From JAIEOG01 sp964611895 (GTDB lineage Bacteria > Bdellovibrionota > FAC87 > UBA2466), in the NCBI GenBank assembly GCA_964611895.1, contig CAZTDN010000009.1:28295-92294 (forward strand): a DNA stretch of 64,000 nucleotides. The letters run 5' to 3'. The notes under the pieces are model-generated. The model did not search any database, was not told the DNA's origin, and saw nothing but the letters and a program-made list of their open reading frames with translations. Each line of letters begins with the position of its first letter. The first letter of the stretch is position 1. The translations under genes were made by a program, and so were the position numbers. This document shows, piece after piece, positions 49,341-58,668 of the stretch.

Positions 49341-50783
49341 ATGCCCAAATGCACTATCGACGGAAAAACGATTGAATTTCAGCCAGGGACCAACCTGATT
49401 GAAGTCGCACGGACAGCAGGGATTGAGATCCCCTATTACTGCTACCATCCGGCTATGACGGTGGTGGCTCAGTGTCGCATGTGCGCTGTTGAGATTGAAG
49501 GCATGCCCAAGTTGCAAACGGCCTGCTCCACGGTTGCAACCGATGGAATGGTTGTCAAAAGCACGAGCGAACGGGCCAAGGCCAACCAAAAATCCGTCAT
49601 GGAGTTCCTGCTTATCAACCACCCGCTCGATTGTTCCATTTGCGACAAAGCGGGAGAATGCGACCTTCAAGATTACAGCTTTAAATACGGCAGCGATAAG
49701 ATCCGCTATGAAGAAGTCCGCCGTACTTTTGTCGATGAGGACATGGGTCCCGTAATCAAAAAGAATATGAACCGATGCATTCATTGCACGCGTTGCATTC
49801 GGTTTGGGAAAGAAATCACCAAAATTCCCGAAATCGTCGCTATTCAGCGCGGCAATCACACTGAGATCGTCACTGTTGAAAATCGCCCGCTCCAGACGGA
49901 CTACGCCGGTTGCTATGCCGATATCTGCCCCACGGGTTCGCTCACTCTCAAAGATTTCCGCTTTAAGAAGCGCGTTTGGTACCTTAAAAAGCACCCCACT
50001 ATTTGCGAAGGTTGCTCTAGGGGATGCAACATGGACCTCTGGGCAGAAAAAGATACACTGTACCGCTGCACCCCTCGCACTAACATGGACATCAATAAAT
50101 GGTGGCTATGCGATGAAGGGCGCTTCAATTTTCACTACGTGAATGACGCTCGACGTGTGCTCACTCCACGTTTGAAATCAGGAACAGAAATTCAAGAAAC
50201 AAGCTGGGACAGTGCCCTCATTGGAGTGGCCACTCTTCTCTCCGGCAAAAAAGCGGCCGTGCTTATTGGATCCGACATGACCCAGGAAGAAGCAGCGATC
50301 GTCCAGCAGTTCGCAGCTAAGCTGGGAACGGCAGCGCTCCACTTTGGTACGCCCGGCGTAGCGACCGCGAAAGAGGACACCGATATCGACTCATTGCTCA
50401 AACGTAAGAGCAAAACGGCAAATCTGCACGGACTGGAAAAACTGGGGATTGCACCGTTTACAGCCCTACCAAACGGAACACAGGTCGCCGTCGTTTTCAG
50501 AGGGGGACGCGCACAGCTTCCACCGATCACGGGTGTCGATCAAATCGGAATCGGGGTATTTTTTGCAGAAGAATTGACGGCATTCAGTGCGATCTTGCCT
50601 GGGCTCAGTTTTGCAGAAAAAGACGGCACCATTGTTAACTCCCAGGGCACCGAGCAAAAACTCAAGGCTGCTATCCCACCCTTGGGTATGTCCAAGGCGC
50701 TTTCGGAGGTTTTGAATGGCTGGTCGGGTAGTCCTGCCACGACCGCCTCAAAAAGTGGCTCAAGAGAGGCAGCGCACGTATGA
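49341..50783 (+). CDS. nuoG: NADH-quinone oxidoreductase subunit G, compact form
   Basis: 75-kDa-subunit homologue with the Fe-S chain to NuoB. N-terminal 2Fe-2S ligands (YYCYHP, CRMC, ACST), His-ligated cluster (HPLDCSICDKAGECDLQ), N4-type set (RCIHCTRCIRFG, ICPTGS) and a fourth cluster set (CEGCSRGCNMDLW, WWLCDEGRF). Only about 200 residues follow, where most NuoG proteins have a molybdopterin-oxidoreductase-like domain of 400-600. The C-terminus is a shrunken remnant ending in a Ser/Ala tail. It overlaps nuoH by 4 bp and there is no sign of a frameshift. Confidence 0.94.
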   Translation: MPKCTIDGKTIEFQPGTNLIEVARTAGIEIPYYCYHPAMTVVAQCRMCAVEIEGMPKLQTACSTVATDGMVVKSTSERAKANQKSVMEFLLINHPLDCSICDKAGECDLQDYSFKYGSDKIRYEEVRRTFVDEDMGPVIKKNMNRCIHCTRCIRFGKEITKIPEIVAIQRGNHTEIVTVENRPLQTDYAGCYADICPTGSLTLKDFRFKKRVWYLKKHPTICEGCSRGCNMDLWAEKDTLYRCTPRTNMDINKWWLCDEGRFNFHYVNDARRVLTPRLKSGTEIQETSWDSALIGVATLLSGKKAAVLIGSDMTQEEAAIVQQFAAKLGTAALHFGTPGVATAKEDTDIDSLLKRKSKTANLHGLEKLGIAPFTALPNGTQVAVVFRGGRAQLPPITGVDQIGIGVFFAEELTAFSAILPGLSFAEKDGTIVNSQGTEQKLKAAIPPLGMSKALSEVLNGWSGSPATTASKSGSREAAHV

Positions 50784-51868
50784 TTTTCGACTGGTTCATT
50801 CTTATCAGCGTGATCAAATGCTTGATCATCTTGGGTATCATTCTCACAGTGGTGCCGGGAATGCTTTTCCTGGAGCGGCGAGGCTCTGCGTGGATGCAAA
50901 ACCGACTCGGGCCCAACCGACTCGGGCCTTTTGGAGCCTTTCAGCCAGTTGCAGACGCTATCAAGCTTATTTTCAAAGAAGATTTTATTCCCAATCACGT
51001 CCATAAATTCTTTTTTGGGATTTCGCCTTTCGTCTGCATGTTGCCTTCCCTCATGACCTTCGCGGTCATCCCGTTTGCAGCTCCTATTACGGTTCAGGGC
51101 CACACGCTTACTTTTCAGGTCGCCGATCTGGACGTTGGTGTGCTGTACATTCTGGCGATCGTATCGCTGGGAGTCTATGGCGTCATGATGGGCGGATGGT
51201 CTTCCAACAACAAATACTCGATGCTGGGCGCATTACGCAGCTCTAGCCAAATGATCAGCTATGAGCTGTCCATGGGACTCGCGCTCGTCTGCATGTTGAT
51301 GATTTACTCGACAGTCAACCTCAATGCGATCGCTGAGTATCAGGGCCAGACCTTGCTTACAATCGGGGGAATCTCGATTCCCAAGTGGGGGTTTTTCCTC
51401 CAACCGCTGGCATTCTTGATTTTCCTCACAACGACTTATGCCGAGACAAATCGCCTTCCCTTTGACCTTCCTGAAGGGGAATCCGAAATCGTGGCGGGGT
51501 ACCACTTGGAGTTTGGCTCGATGAAGTTTGCGTCGTTCATGCTGGCAGAATACTCCAACATGTTCACCGCCTCGGGACTCGTCACGACTTTGTTTTTTGG
51601 TGGGTGGCAATTGCTGCCAGGGATGGAATGGGCACTGAACGCCTTGGCCCTCTCCGGTGACGCTTTGGTTTGGGCACGCGCCGGATTTCAAGCCACCGCA
51701 TTCTTGCTCAAGGTCGGTTTCTTCATGTGGCTATATGTTTGGGTGCGCTGGACTTTACCTCGATTCCGTTATGATCAAGTAATGGATTTGGGATGGAAGT
51801 ACCTGCTTCCACTCTCCTTGGCCAATTTGTTCATTACGGCGTTGCTCGTTTACGGAGGAGTGCTCTAA
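50780..51868 (+). CDS. nuoH: NADH-quinone oxidoreductase subunit H
   Basis: Membrane subunit that joins the arms and shapes the quinone chamber. Eight helices; ERRGSAWMQNRLGPNRLGPFG in pieces, the EDFIPN segment, GWSSNNKYSMLGALRSSSQMISYELSMGL in pieces, ETNRLPFDLPEGESEIVAGYH-type signature, and a C-terminal WVRWTLPRFRYDQVMDLGWK. 362 residues. Stop overlaps the nuoI start (TAATG). Confidence 0.97.
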   Translation: MIFDWFILISVIKCLIILGIILTVVPGMLFLERRGSAWMQNRLGPNRLGPFGAFQPVADAIKLIFKEDFIPNHVHKFFFGISPFVCMLPSLMTFAVIPFAAPITVQGHTLTFQVADLDVGVLYILAIVSLGVYGVMMGGWSSNNKYSMLGALRSSSQMISYELSMGLALVCMLMIYSTVNLNAIAEYQGQTLLTIGGISIPKWGFFLQPLAFLIFLTTTYAETNRLPFDLPEGESEIVAGYHLEFGSMKFASFMLAEYSNMFTASGLVTTLFFGGWQLLPGMEWALNALALSGDALVWARAGFQATAFLLKVGFFMWLYVWVRWTLPRFRYDQVMDLGWKYLLPLSLANLFITALLVYGGVL

Positions 51869-52395
51869 TGCGCATCCAGCACGGAAAGCCCTTTTTCCAG
51901 CGTTTTTATATCGTCGAAATCCTCACTGGTCTTTGGATCACCATGAAAAAGGTGATCCTGCACCGAACAGTGACCATCGAATACCCGGAAAAACGTCGCA
52001 AATATTCGGAGCGCTTCCGAGGACAACATTACATCAAGAGCGTTCAGGGAGTTGAAAACTGCACCGCGTGCATGCTCTGCCCCACCGTTTGCCCCGCGCT
52101 TTGCATTCACATCGATGCAGGCGAACGCGAAAACAAAGAGAAGTACCCCGTAAAGTTTGATATCGACATTTTGCGCTGCATTTTTTGTGGAATGTGCGAA
52201 GAAGCCTGCCCGGAAGATGCCATTAAGCTAAGCAATATTTATGAAATGGCCATGCCCAAGCGCGAAGTTTATCACAAGCCCTTCCTCGACATTCAAAGAG
52301 GCAAGGACAAGTCGGGGCATGTGAGCAAGCTCAAAGGAAAAGGGATTCAGCCGGCTCGGCCGAATCGCAAAGAGGCGGAAGGCCATCACCACTAG
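51868..52395 (+). CDS. nuoI: NADH-quinone oxidoreductase subunit I
   Basis: Ferredoxin-like subunit holding clusters N6a and N6b. Two motifs: CTACMLCPTVCPALC and CIFCGMCEEACPEDAI. 175 residues. ATG 51868 with GGAG in the last nuoH codons is chosen; a longer frame inside nuoH is rejected. The first cluster motif has an extra Cys (CPALC), not rare in the family. Confidence 0.97.
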   Translation: MRIQHGKPFFQRFYIVEILTGLWITMKKVILHRTVTIEYPEKRRKYSERFRGQHYIKSVQGVENCTACMLCPTVCPALCIHIDAGERENKEKYPVKFDIDILRCIFCGMCEEACPEDAIKLSNIYEMAMPKREVYHKPFLDIQRGKDKSGHVSKLKGKGIQPARPNRKEAEGHHH

Positions 52396-52406
52396 AGGTC
52401 CGGATT

Positions 52407-52949
52407 ATGGGAACGGAAGCGATCTTTTTTTATCTTTTTGCGGGAATGGCCATCGCTTTTTCGCTGATAACGGTTTTTAAAAAGAACCCTGCTGTCAGTG
52501 CTTTTAGCCTGGTTATGGTGTTTTTTTCCTTTGCTGCTATTTACGCTCTCTTAGGAGCGCACTTGATTTCCGCTCTCCAGATCGTCGTCTACGCAGGCGC
52601 CATCATGGTGCTTTTGATATTCGTTATCATGCTTTTAAACGCAGATGGTCCCTCCTTAGACTTGGGCCGTACGCACTGGAGCCTTAAGCTGCTGACTACA
52701 GGGCTCTGCCTCGCTCTTTTTGCCGGCATGGTTTGGGTATTCAAAAACTCTCCACTCACTTCGCTCCGGGGCCCGTTCTCCCCTGAGCAGGTACAGGCAT
52801 TGGGCGGAAACACCCGGGTCGTTTCGACTTTGATTTTTACTGAGTATTTATACCCGTTTGAAGTAACTTCCGCGCTCATTTTAGCGGGCATCGTTGGCGC
52901 GATCGCTATTGCAAAACGCAATAGTAGCGCCAAACAAGGTGGGAAATAA
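52407..52949 (+). CDS. nuoJ: NADH-quinone oxidoreductase subunit J
   Basis: Five-helix membrane subunit. Hallmark SALQIVVYAGAIMVLLIFVIMLLN in pieces, with the pi-bulge region typical of helix 3. 180 residues. The stop codon abuts nuoK (1-bp overlap). Confidence 0.95.
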   Translation: MGTEAIFFYLFAGMAIAFSLITVFKKNPAVSAFSLVMVFFSFAAIYALLGAHLISALQIVVYAGAIMVLLIFVIMLLNADGPSLDLGRTHWSLKLLTTGLCLALFAGMVWVFKNSPLTSLRGPFSPEQVQALGGNTRVVSTLIFTEYLYPFEVTSALILAGIVGAIAIAKRNSSAKQGGK

Positions 52950-53263
52950 TGAACCTGACACCGGTGGAACCTTGGATTCTATTGTCGTTTTGCGCAGCTA
53001 TTTTCTTCATCGGCTTGGCCGGCCTTTTGGTACGACGTAACATTCTGGTCATTATCATGTGCATTGAACTCATGCTCAACGCCGTTAATTTGACCCTGGT
53101 GACTTTGTCGGCCCCCTTGCAGCACATGGGCGGCCAAATGAATGTGTTTTTTATTATCGTCGTGGCTGCGGTGGAATCTGCCGTCGGCCTCAGTCTGGTG
53201 ATTGCGCTGTTTCGCACGTTGCGCACAGTGGACACGGATCAAATCCAAGTCCTTAAGGGATGA
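52949..53263 (+). CDS. nuoK: NADH-quinone oxidoreductase subunit K
   Basis: Three-helix proton-channel subunit, homologous to MrpC. It keeps the two channel glutamates: IMCIELMLNAVNL and VVAAVESAVGLSL. 104 residues, typical. Overlaps nuoL by 4 bp. Confidence 0.97.
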   Translation: MNLTPVEPWILLSFCAAIFFIGLAGLLVRRNILVIIMCIELMLNAVNLTLVTLSAPLQHMGGQMNVFFIIVVAAVESAVGLSLVIALFRTLRTVDTDQIQVLKG

Positions 53264-55245
53264 TTATGCTAGCGAGCGTTGTTCTACTGCCTCTATTGGG
53301 CTTTCTACTGAATGGTTCCTGGTACCTCTTCGGCCAAGTCCGAAACGGAAAACCTATCGCCGCTGGCGCTTCTGGGTCGATAGCCGCGGCCATGATCGGC
53401 GGATCTTTTGTCTTATCCGTCCTGCTCTTTCTCCAGCTGCTGGGCATGGCGGAAGAAACACGCGTGATTGAAGCGCCTTTGTTTTCTTGGATCCAGGTCG
53501 GCGGACTGAATATCCAGTTTGCTTTCCGTCTGGACGCCCTCAACAGTCTATTTCTCCTCGTCATTACCGGGGTGGGCTTTCTCATCCACCTGTTTTCGAT
53601 TGGCTACATGAGCCACGATGAAGCCCCGGCAAAGTTTTTTGCCTACTTAAACCTGTTTTGCGCATTCATGCTGGTTTTGGTTTTAGGCGCCTCTCTCCCT
53701 GTTCTCTTCCTGGGCTGGGAAGGCGTGGGGCTTTGCAGCTACCTCCTGATTTCCTACTGGTACACGGACACGGAGAAAGCCAGCGCAGGTAAAAAAGCCT
53801 TTATCGTCAACCGCGTGGGAGACTTCGGGTTTTTGCTCGGAATGTTCTTGTTGTTTACGACCTTTGGCTCTCTGGATTTTGTCGCCTTGAAGCAAGCCAT
53901 CCTCACCATGCCCGTGGCTCCGGGCGTGATCACGTCGATTGGGCTTTTGCTGTTTGTTGGCTGCATGGGCAAGTCCGCGCAGCTTCCGCTGTTCGTGTGG
54001 CTCCCCGATGCGATGGCTGGGCCTACCCCCGTTTCAGCGCTCATCCACGCCGCTACCATGGTAACTTCGGGCATTTACCTCGTGTCCCGCATGAGTTTTT
54101 TGTATGCCCTCACCCCGGACGCTCTGGCGGTGGTGGCCTGCGTGGGAGCAGCGACAGCGCTTTTTGCCGCGACAATCGCCCTGGCTCAGAATGACATTAA
54201 AAAGGTCCTCGCTTATTCCACGGTATCTCAGCTGGGTTATATGTTCCTCGCTTGCGGAGTGGGTGCCTATGCCAGCGGCGTGTTCCACGTCATCACGCAC
54301 GCCTTTTTCAAAGCGCTGCTATTTATGGGTGCGGGCAGCGTGATACACGGCATGCACGAAGAGCAGGACATTCTCAAAATGGGCGGTCTGCGCAAACACA
54401 TGCCCAAAACTTTTTTCGTGTTTGCATGCGGTTGGCTGGCGATTTGTGGAATACCTCCGTTCTCAGGTTTCTTTTCGAAAGACGAAATTCTGTGGCTCGC
54501 GTTTAGTTCGACGCACGGATCCGTTGCCCTCTGGGCAGTGGGCGCTTTTACCGCCCTCTTGACCGCGTTTTACATGTCCCGGCTGTTTATCCTGACCTTC
54601 TTGGGAGCCCCTCGTTTTCAACCAGCAAAACACGGGCATTCGGATCACGGACACGCGCACGACGCTGGCCACCACGGAGCGGCGCATGGAGTTGCGGTGC
54701 ACGAGTCGCCGTGGATCATGATTGCTCCTTTGGTCGTTTTGGCCGTACTGAGTTTTGCAGGTGGAGCTATTGGATTGCCCCATATGAGCTGGCTAGAGCA
54801 TTGGCTGCACCCAGTCCTCGCCCACGCCCCCGAAACCCGCGCGGGCGTCGCGCATGAGACTGAATGGGTCCTGATGGGTGTGAGCGTAGCTTTGGCGCTG
54901 ATCGGAATTACAACGGCATTCGTCTTGTACAGCAACTTGCGCGCGGTTGAGAATCTACGTCAGCGCTTTGCCATGGTTTATCAGCTACTGAGCCACAAGT
55001 GGTATGTCGACGAGTTTTATGACGCGATCTTTGTAAAACCCATCTACGCTTTGTCTCAGTTCTTGTGGAAGTTCTTTGACGTCAAAGTCATCGATCGGAT
55101 TGTCTTGAGTTTTGGAACCGTCGCCAACCAGTCGGGCGCTCTAGCACGAACCACCCAAACCGGTTCGACCCAGCTTTACGCGTTTTTGATGGTTGTCGGT
55201 TTTGCACTAATTGTGGGGTACGCGCTTTATGGCATCATTGCTTAG
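53260..55245 (+). CDS. nuoL: NADH-quinone oxidoreductase subunit L
   Basis: Distal antiporter-like proton pump with a long lateral helix. 661 residues. Motifs: FLGWEGVGLCSYLLISYWY, AFIVNRVGDFGFLLG, SAQLPLFVWLPDAMAGPTPVSALIHAATMV in pieces, ALAQNDIKKVLAYSTVSQLGYM-like, and HAFFKALLFMGAGSVIH. A histidine-rich loop (residues 457-483, nine His in 27 residues) sits after the antiporter core. ATG 53266 is a possible alternative start. Overlaps nuoM by 17 bp. Confidence 0.97.
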   Translation: MIMLASVVLLPLLGFLLNGSWYLFGQVRNGKPIAAGASGSIAAAMIGGSFVLSVLLFLQLLGMAEETRVIEAPLFSWIQVGGLNIQFAFRLDALNSLFLLVITGVGFLIHLFSIGYMSHDEAPAKFFAYLNLFCAFMLVLVLGASLPVLFLGWEGVGLCSYLLISYWYTDTEKASAGKKAFIVNRVGDFGFLLGMFLLFTTFGSLDFVALKQAILTMPVAPGVITSIGLLLFVGCMGKSAQLPLFVWLPDAMAGPTPVSALIHAATMVTSGIYLVSRMSFLYALTPDALAVVACVGAATALFAATIALAQNDIKKVLAYSTVSQLGYMFLACGVGAYASGVFHVITHAFFKALLFMGAGSVIHGMHEEQDILKMGGLRKHMPKTFFVFACGWLAICGIPPFSGFFSKDEILWLAFSSTHGSVALWAVGAFTALLTAFYMSRLFILTFLGAPRFQPAKHGHSDHGHAHDAGHHGAAHGVAVHESPWIMIAPLVVLAVLSFAGGAIGLPHMSWLEHWLHPVLAHAPETRAGVAHETEWVLMGVSVALALIGITTAFVLYSNLRAVENLRQRFAMVYQLLSHKWYVDEFYDAIFVKPIYALSQFLWKFFDVKVIDRIVLSFGTVANQSGALARTTQTGSTQLYAFLMVVGFALIVGYALYGIIA

Positions 55246-56770
55246 CTGGTTGATATTTCTACCGCTAGCCTGGGGGCTAGTCGGGTTGGCGATCCCTGCC
55301 CGATTTACCAAACACTGGGCACTTTTGGGCTCATTGGCAGTTTTCGTACTTTCGTTGGCGATGTACCGGCAGTTCGATGGTCCGAGTGCCGCCTTTCAGT
55401 TTGCAGAGAGCGTCCCGTGGATTCCGGCTCTGGGAGTTGCATACCGTGTTGGCCTGGATGGGATCAGCCTCTGGTTGGTGCTTTTGACGACATTTTTAAC
55501 CCCCATCGTTGTGCTGAGCTCTTATGAATCCATCGAAAAGCGCGTCAAAGGGTATTACACACTGATTTTGGCGCTCGAAACAGCGATGTTGGGCACTTTC
55601 CTGGCTCTCGACGCGTTTCTGTTTTATGTCTTCTGGGAAGCCATGTTGATTCCTATGTATTTCCTCGTAGGTATCTGGGGTGGAAAAGATCGTATCTACG
55701 CAGCCATGAAGCTCTTCCTCTACACTATGGTTGGCTCCTTGCTCATGCTCGTGGCGATTTTCTACCTGGCCATCGCCTATAAAGCGCAGACTGGTATGGG
55801 ACTGTCGACGTATTTACTCGATCTTTACCAGGTTAAACTCCCGTATGATGGGTATTTGTCGGCGCAATCGTTGCTCTTCTTAGCTTTTACGTTGGCATTC
55901 GCGATTAAAGTCCCACTGTTTCCATTGCATACTTGGTTACCCGATGCGCACGTTCAAGCCCCTACAGCGGGCAGCGTGATCTTGGCAGGCGTTCTCTTGA
56001 AAATGGGCGGGTACGGGCTCATCCGATTCGTACTGCCACTCTTTCCGGAAGCCGTTAAGCTTTATCAAGTGCCAATGCTCATGCTCGGCACCGTAGCGAT
56101 CACTTACGGCGCATTGGTTGCGCTGGTTCAAACAGACGTCAAAAAACTCGTCGCCTACTCCTCCGTTAGCCATATGGGCTATGTTGTCTTGGGCATATTC
56201 TCCCTGAATTCGATTGGCATGACAGGAGCGATGTACCAGATGCTTTGTCATGGCATTTCGACGAGCGGGCTGTTTTTACTCGTAGGGATGGTTTATGACC
56301 GACGGCACACTCGTGAGATTTCTGACTTTGGGGGAATTGCCAAGGCGATGCCGTTGTTTGCTGTCGCCTTCTTGATCATCCTCCTATCATCGGCAGCACT
56401 GCCGGGCACCAACGGGTTTGTAGGAGAGTTCTTGATATTGCTAGGTCTGTGGCAGACAGCGCCTCTCTACGCCGCCTTTTCTGCTTTGGGGGTTATTTTT
56501 GGTGCAGTTTACCTGCTGTGGATGTTTCAGCGCGTGTTTTTTGGACCGCTGACCGGGGACGAAAATAAACGCCTTACAGACCTTACGTGGCGTGAAAAGG
56601 CCGTGTTGTTACCACTGCTAGTCGCCGTATTTTGGATGGGATTCACTCCCGGATTTTGGTTTTCAAAAATGCAGCCCTCAATTGATGCCGCACTCGTGCC
56701 CTACCAAGGGCAGTCGCAAGTCGCTCAAGACGGGAAGAAAGGCCATCCGCAATGGAACCTCAACCCTTAA
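55229..56770 (+). CDS. nuoM: NADH-quinone oxidoreductase subunit M
   Basis: Antiporter-like proton pump, 513 residues and about 14 helices. Key segments: FYVFWEAMLIPMYFLVGIWGG with the channel Glu, KVPLFPLHTWLPDAHVQAPTAGSVILAG in pieces, LVQTDVKKLVAYSSVSHMGYV with the channel Lys, and LPGTNGFVGEFLIL. ATG 55229 within the end of nuoL is preferred over 55211. Confidence 0.97.
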   Translation: MASLLSWLIFLPLAWGLVGLAIPARFTKHWALLGSLAVFVLSLAMYRQFDGPSAAFQFAESVPWIPALGVAYRVGLDGISLWLVLLTTFLTPIVVLSSYESIEKRVKGYYTLILALETAMLGTFLALDAFLFYVFWEAMLIPMYFLVGIWGGKDRIYAAMKLFLYTMVGSLLMLVAIFYLAIAYKAQTGMGLSTYLLDLYQVKLPYDGYLSAQSLLFLAFTLAFAIKVPLFPLHTWLPDAHVQAPTAGSVILAGVLLKMGGYGLIRFVLPLFPEAVKLYQVPMLMLGTVAITYGALVALVQTDVKKLVAYSSVSHMGYVVLGIFSLNSIGMTGAMYQMLCHGISTSGLFLLVGMVYDRRHTREISDFGGIAKAMPLFAVAFLIILLSSAALPGTNGFVGEFLILLGLWQTAPLYAAFSALGVIFGAVYLLWMFQRVFFGPLTGDENKRLTDLTWREKAVLLPLLVAVFWMGFTPGFWFSKMQPSIDAALVPYQGQSQVAQDGKKGHPQWNLNP

Positions 56771-58296
56771 ACCTGATCAACCCTGCGGTACTGCAGCTCT
56801 CCGCGCACCAGCTAGAGCTCTTGGCTCCCTACTTGGTGGTGTTTGGCGGGCTTTGTCTGGCGGTTTTAGTGAGCGTCCTTCCCGCGCTTCAACCCAAGTG
56901 GTCGGTACCCGGCCTCACTTTCCTGACCTATATTGCGGGAGCCGCGTGCTCTGTGTGCCTGACGAGTCGCCCGCCGGAAACCCTATTCGGGGGCATGTTG
57001 ATTTCCGACCCACTCAGCTTATATGCCAATGCGTTGTTCCTGGTTACGGCGGCGGTGGTAACTCTGTTTTCGTTTCGCTACCTCGAAAATCAATCGCTCC
57101 AGTATTCAGAGTACTACTTGCTCTTGGGGCTATCGGCGCTGGGAATGATGTTCATGGCGTCTTCGTTGAACTTGATCATGGTGTTCATTGCCCTGGAGAT
57201 GATGTCGATTACTGCCTATGTGTTGGTGGGTTTCCGGCGTAATGATCGGCGCAGCAACGAAGCTGGCGTGAAATATTATATTTTAGGATCCGCTGCTTCT
57301 GCCGTGCTGCTTTATGGAGCGGCGTTGCTCTATGGTGCCACGCTAAGTGTCGATGTGCGCGAGATTGCCCAAAGAGTCGCCGAGGGTGGCCAGGTATTGA
57401 GCCCTCTTTTTGTTATTGGCCTGCTCTGCGTTCTGGTGGGGTTTTTGTTCAAAATCGCTTCTGTGCCTTTTCACATGTGGATGCCCGACGTTTATGAAGG
57501 CGCGCCCACGCCAGTCACGGGTTTTATGACCACGGGATTGAAGGCTGCGGTTTTCATTACCCTCGTGCGCGTGGTGGGGTCGCTGACTTCGACTCCTGCG
57601 CTTTCTGCTCAGGTCGTGGCGAGCTTTCAGCCGATTTTCTGGGTAAGCGCTCTGGCGACCATGTTTATTGGAAACGTGATCGCGCTTCAGCAAAACAATC
57701 TTAAGCGGATGCTTGCATATTCTTCGATTGCGCACACCGGGTACCTCTTGCTCGGGTTTGTCGCAGCTCCGGTAAATGCGGACGCTCTAGGTGCCGTGCT
57801 TTTTTACGTGATGGTGTACGCCATTATGAACTTGGGTGCGTTTGCAGTGCTGAGTACACTTTCTGCCCGAGCCGATTCGGGCCTGGAGCTCGATGACGTT
57901 GCGGGCTTAGCCCACAAGCACCCATGGCTGGCGTTGGCGCTGTCGGTTTTTTTGTTCTCGATGGCGGGGCTTCCTCCGACGGCGGGATTCACTTCGAAGT
58001 ATTTTTTGTTCTACTCCGCCGTGCTCGCCGGAAATGTTTGGTTGGTGGTCCTTGCAGTACTCTGTAGTGCGATAGCGGCATACTATTACTTGCGGGTGAT
58101 AGTGGCGATGTACATGCGAGAGCCGGCTCCCACGGCTCAGGGTACTTACACAATTCAAGCTTCTAAGGGCACGGTAATCGCCGTCGCGCTGATGTTGGTT
58201 CTCGTTTTCAAGCTGGGTCTTTTACCCTCGCCTGCTTTGAATATGGTTACGGGGCTCGTAAAACCGGCTCCTTCGGCCACCGCCGACATTCGCTAG
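56752..58296 (+). CDS. nuoN: NADH-quinone oxidoreductase subunit N
   Basis: Proximal antiporter-like pump and last gene of the operon. 514 residues with MVFIALEMMSITAYVLVGFRR, SNEAGVKYYILGSAASAVLLYG in pieces, FKIASVPFHMWMPDVYEGAPTPVT in pieces, QQNNLKRMLAYSSIAHTGYLLLG in pieces and GLPPTAGFTSKYFLF. Overlaps nuoM by 19 bp. A 5-bp hairpin (CGCTT/AAGCG) follows but lacks a U-run; the operon may read into the tRNA gene 45 bp on. Confidence 0.96.
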   Translation: MEPQPLNLINPAVLQLSAHQLELLAPYLVVFGGLCLAVLVSVLPALQPKWSVPGLTFLTYIAGAACSVCLTSRPPETLFGGMLISDPLSLYANALFLVTAAVVTLFSFRYLENQSLQYSEYYLLLGLSALGMMFMASSLNLIMVFIALEMMSITAYVLVGFRRNDRRSNEAGVKYYILGSAASAVLLYGAALLYGATLSVDVREIAQRVAEGGQVLSPLFVIGLLCVLVGFLFKIASVPFHMWMPDVYEGAPTPVTGFMTTGLKAAVFITLVRVVGSLTSTPALSAQVVASFQPIFWVSALATMFIGNVIALQQNNLKRMLAYSSIAHTGYLLLGFVAAPVNADALGAVLFYVMVYAIMNLGAFAVLSTLSARADSGLELDDVAGLAHKHPWLALALSVFLFSMAGLPPTAGFTSKYFLFYSAVLAGNVWLVVLAVLCSAIAAYYYLRVIVAMYMREPAPTAQGTYTIQASKGTVIAVALMLVLVFKLGLLPSPALNMVTGLVKPAPSATADIR

Positions 58297-58341
58297 GGTA
58301 GACCCGCTTTCTGAAGCGTGGTAGGTAGTTGTTTCTCTTGT

Positions 58342-58415
58342 CGGGGTGTAGCGCAGCTGGCTAGCGCACCTGCTTTGGGAGCAGGGGGTCGCCGGTTCAA
58401 ATCCGGCCACCCCGA
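58342..58415 (+). tRNA. tRNA-Pro (anticodon TGG)
   Basis: A 74-nt cloverleaf. Acceptor stem CGGGGTG pairs with CACCCCG, discriminator A. The D-arm has AGCTGGCTAGCGC. The anticodon stem CCTGC/GCAGG encloses loop TTTGGGA, so the anticodon is TGG. The T-arm is GCCGG-TTCAAAT-CCGGC. CCA is not encoded. It marks the junction where the foreign-looking region begins, so its 3' half may be an attachment site. Confidence 0.96.
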
Positions 58416-58605
58416 TTGATCTAACTACTCAAAATCTATACATAAACAACCACAAGCTTCTTTTAAAGAATTTAGTTAACAACCAACCAATTCTACAAAA
58501 ATCCGTGCCCAGTTTCCGTACGGCATTGGGGGAATTGGGGAAGTCGATTTCTTCAGGATTCGATCCACTGTTCAACGTTCATCTTGTTCAGTGTGTCGTT
58601 TGGGG

Positions 58606-58647
58606 GCGGTGATCTGATCTGAGCGTCAGGTCACCGCTATTTTTTTG
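58606..58647 (+). terminator. Intrinsic terminator or attenuator before the first element gene
   Basis: GCGGTGA (58606-58612) pairs with TCACCGC (58631-58637); inside it CTGA/TCAG adds four pairs. TATTTTTTT follows. It ends 22 bp before the GTG of the first gene, so it either terminates read-through from nuo/tRNA or attenuates the element's early transcript. The 190 bp before it (58416-58605) show no gene and no consensus promoter. Confidence 0.75.
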
Positions 58648-58668
58648 CATCGAGGATTTGGGGGCACC

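Noticed and set aside
58294..58341. Hairpin CGCTT/AAGCG as the nuo operon terminator
   Set aside because: Only five pairs and no following T-run.
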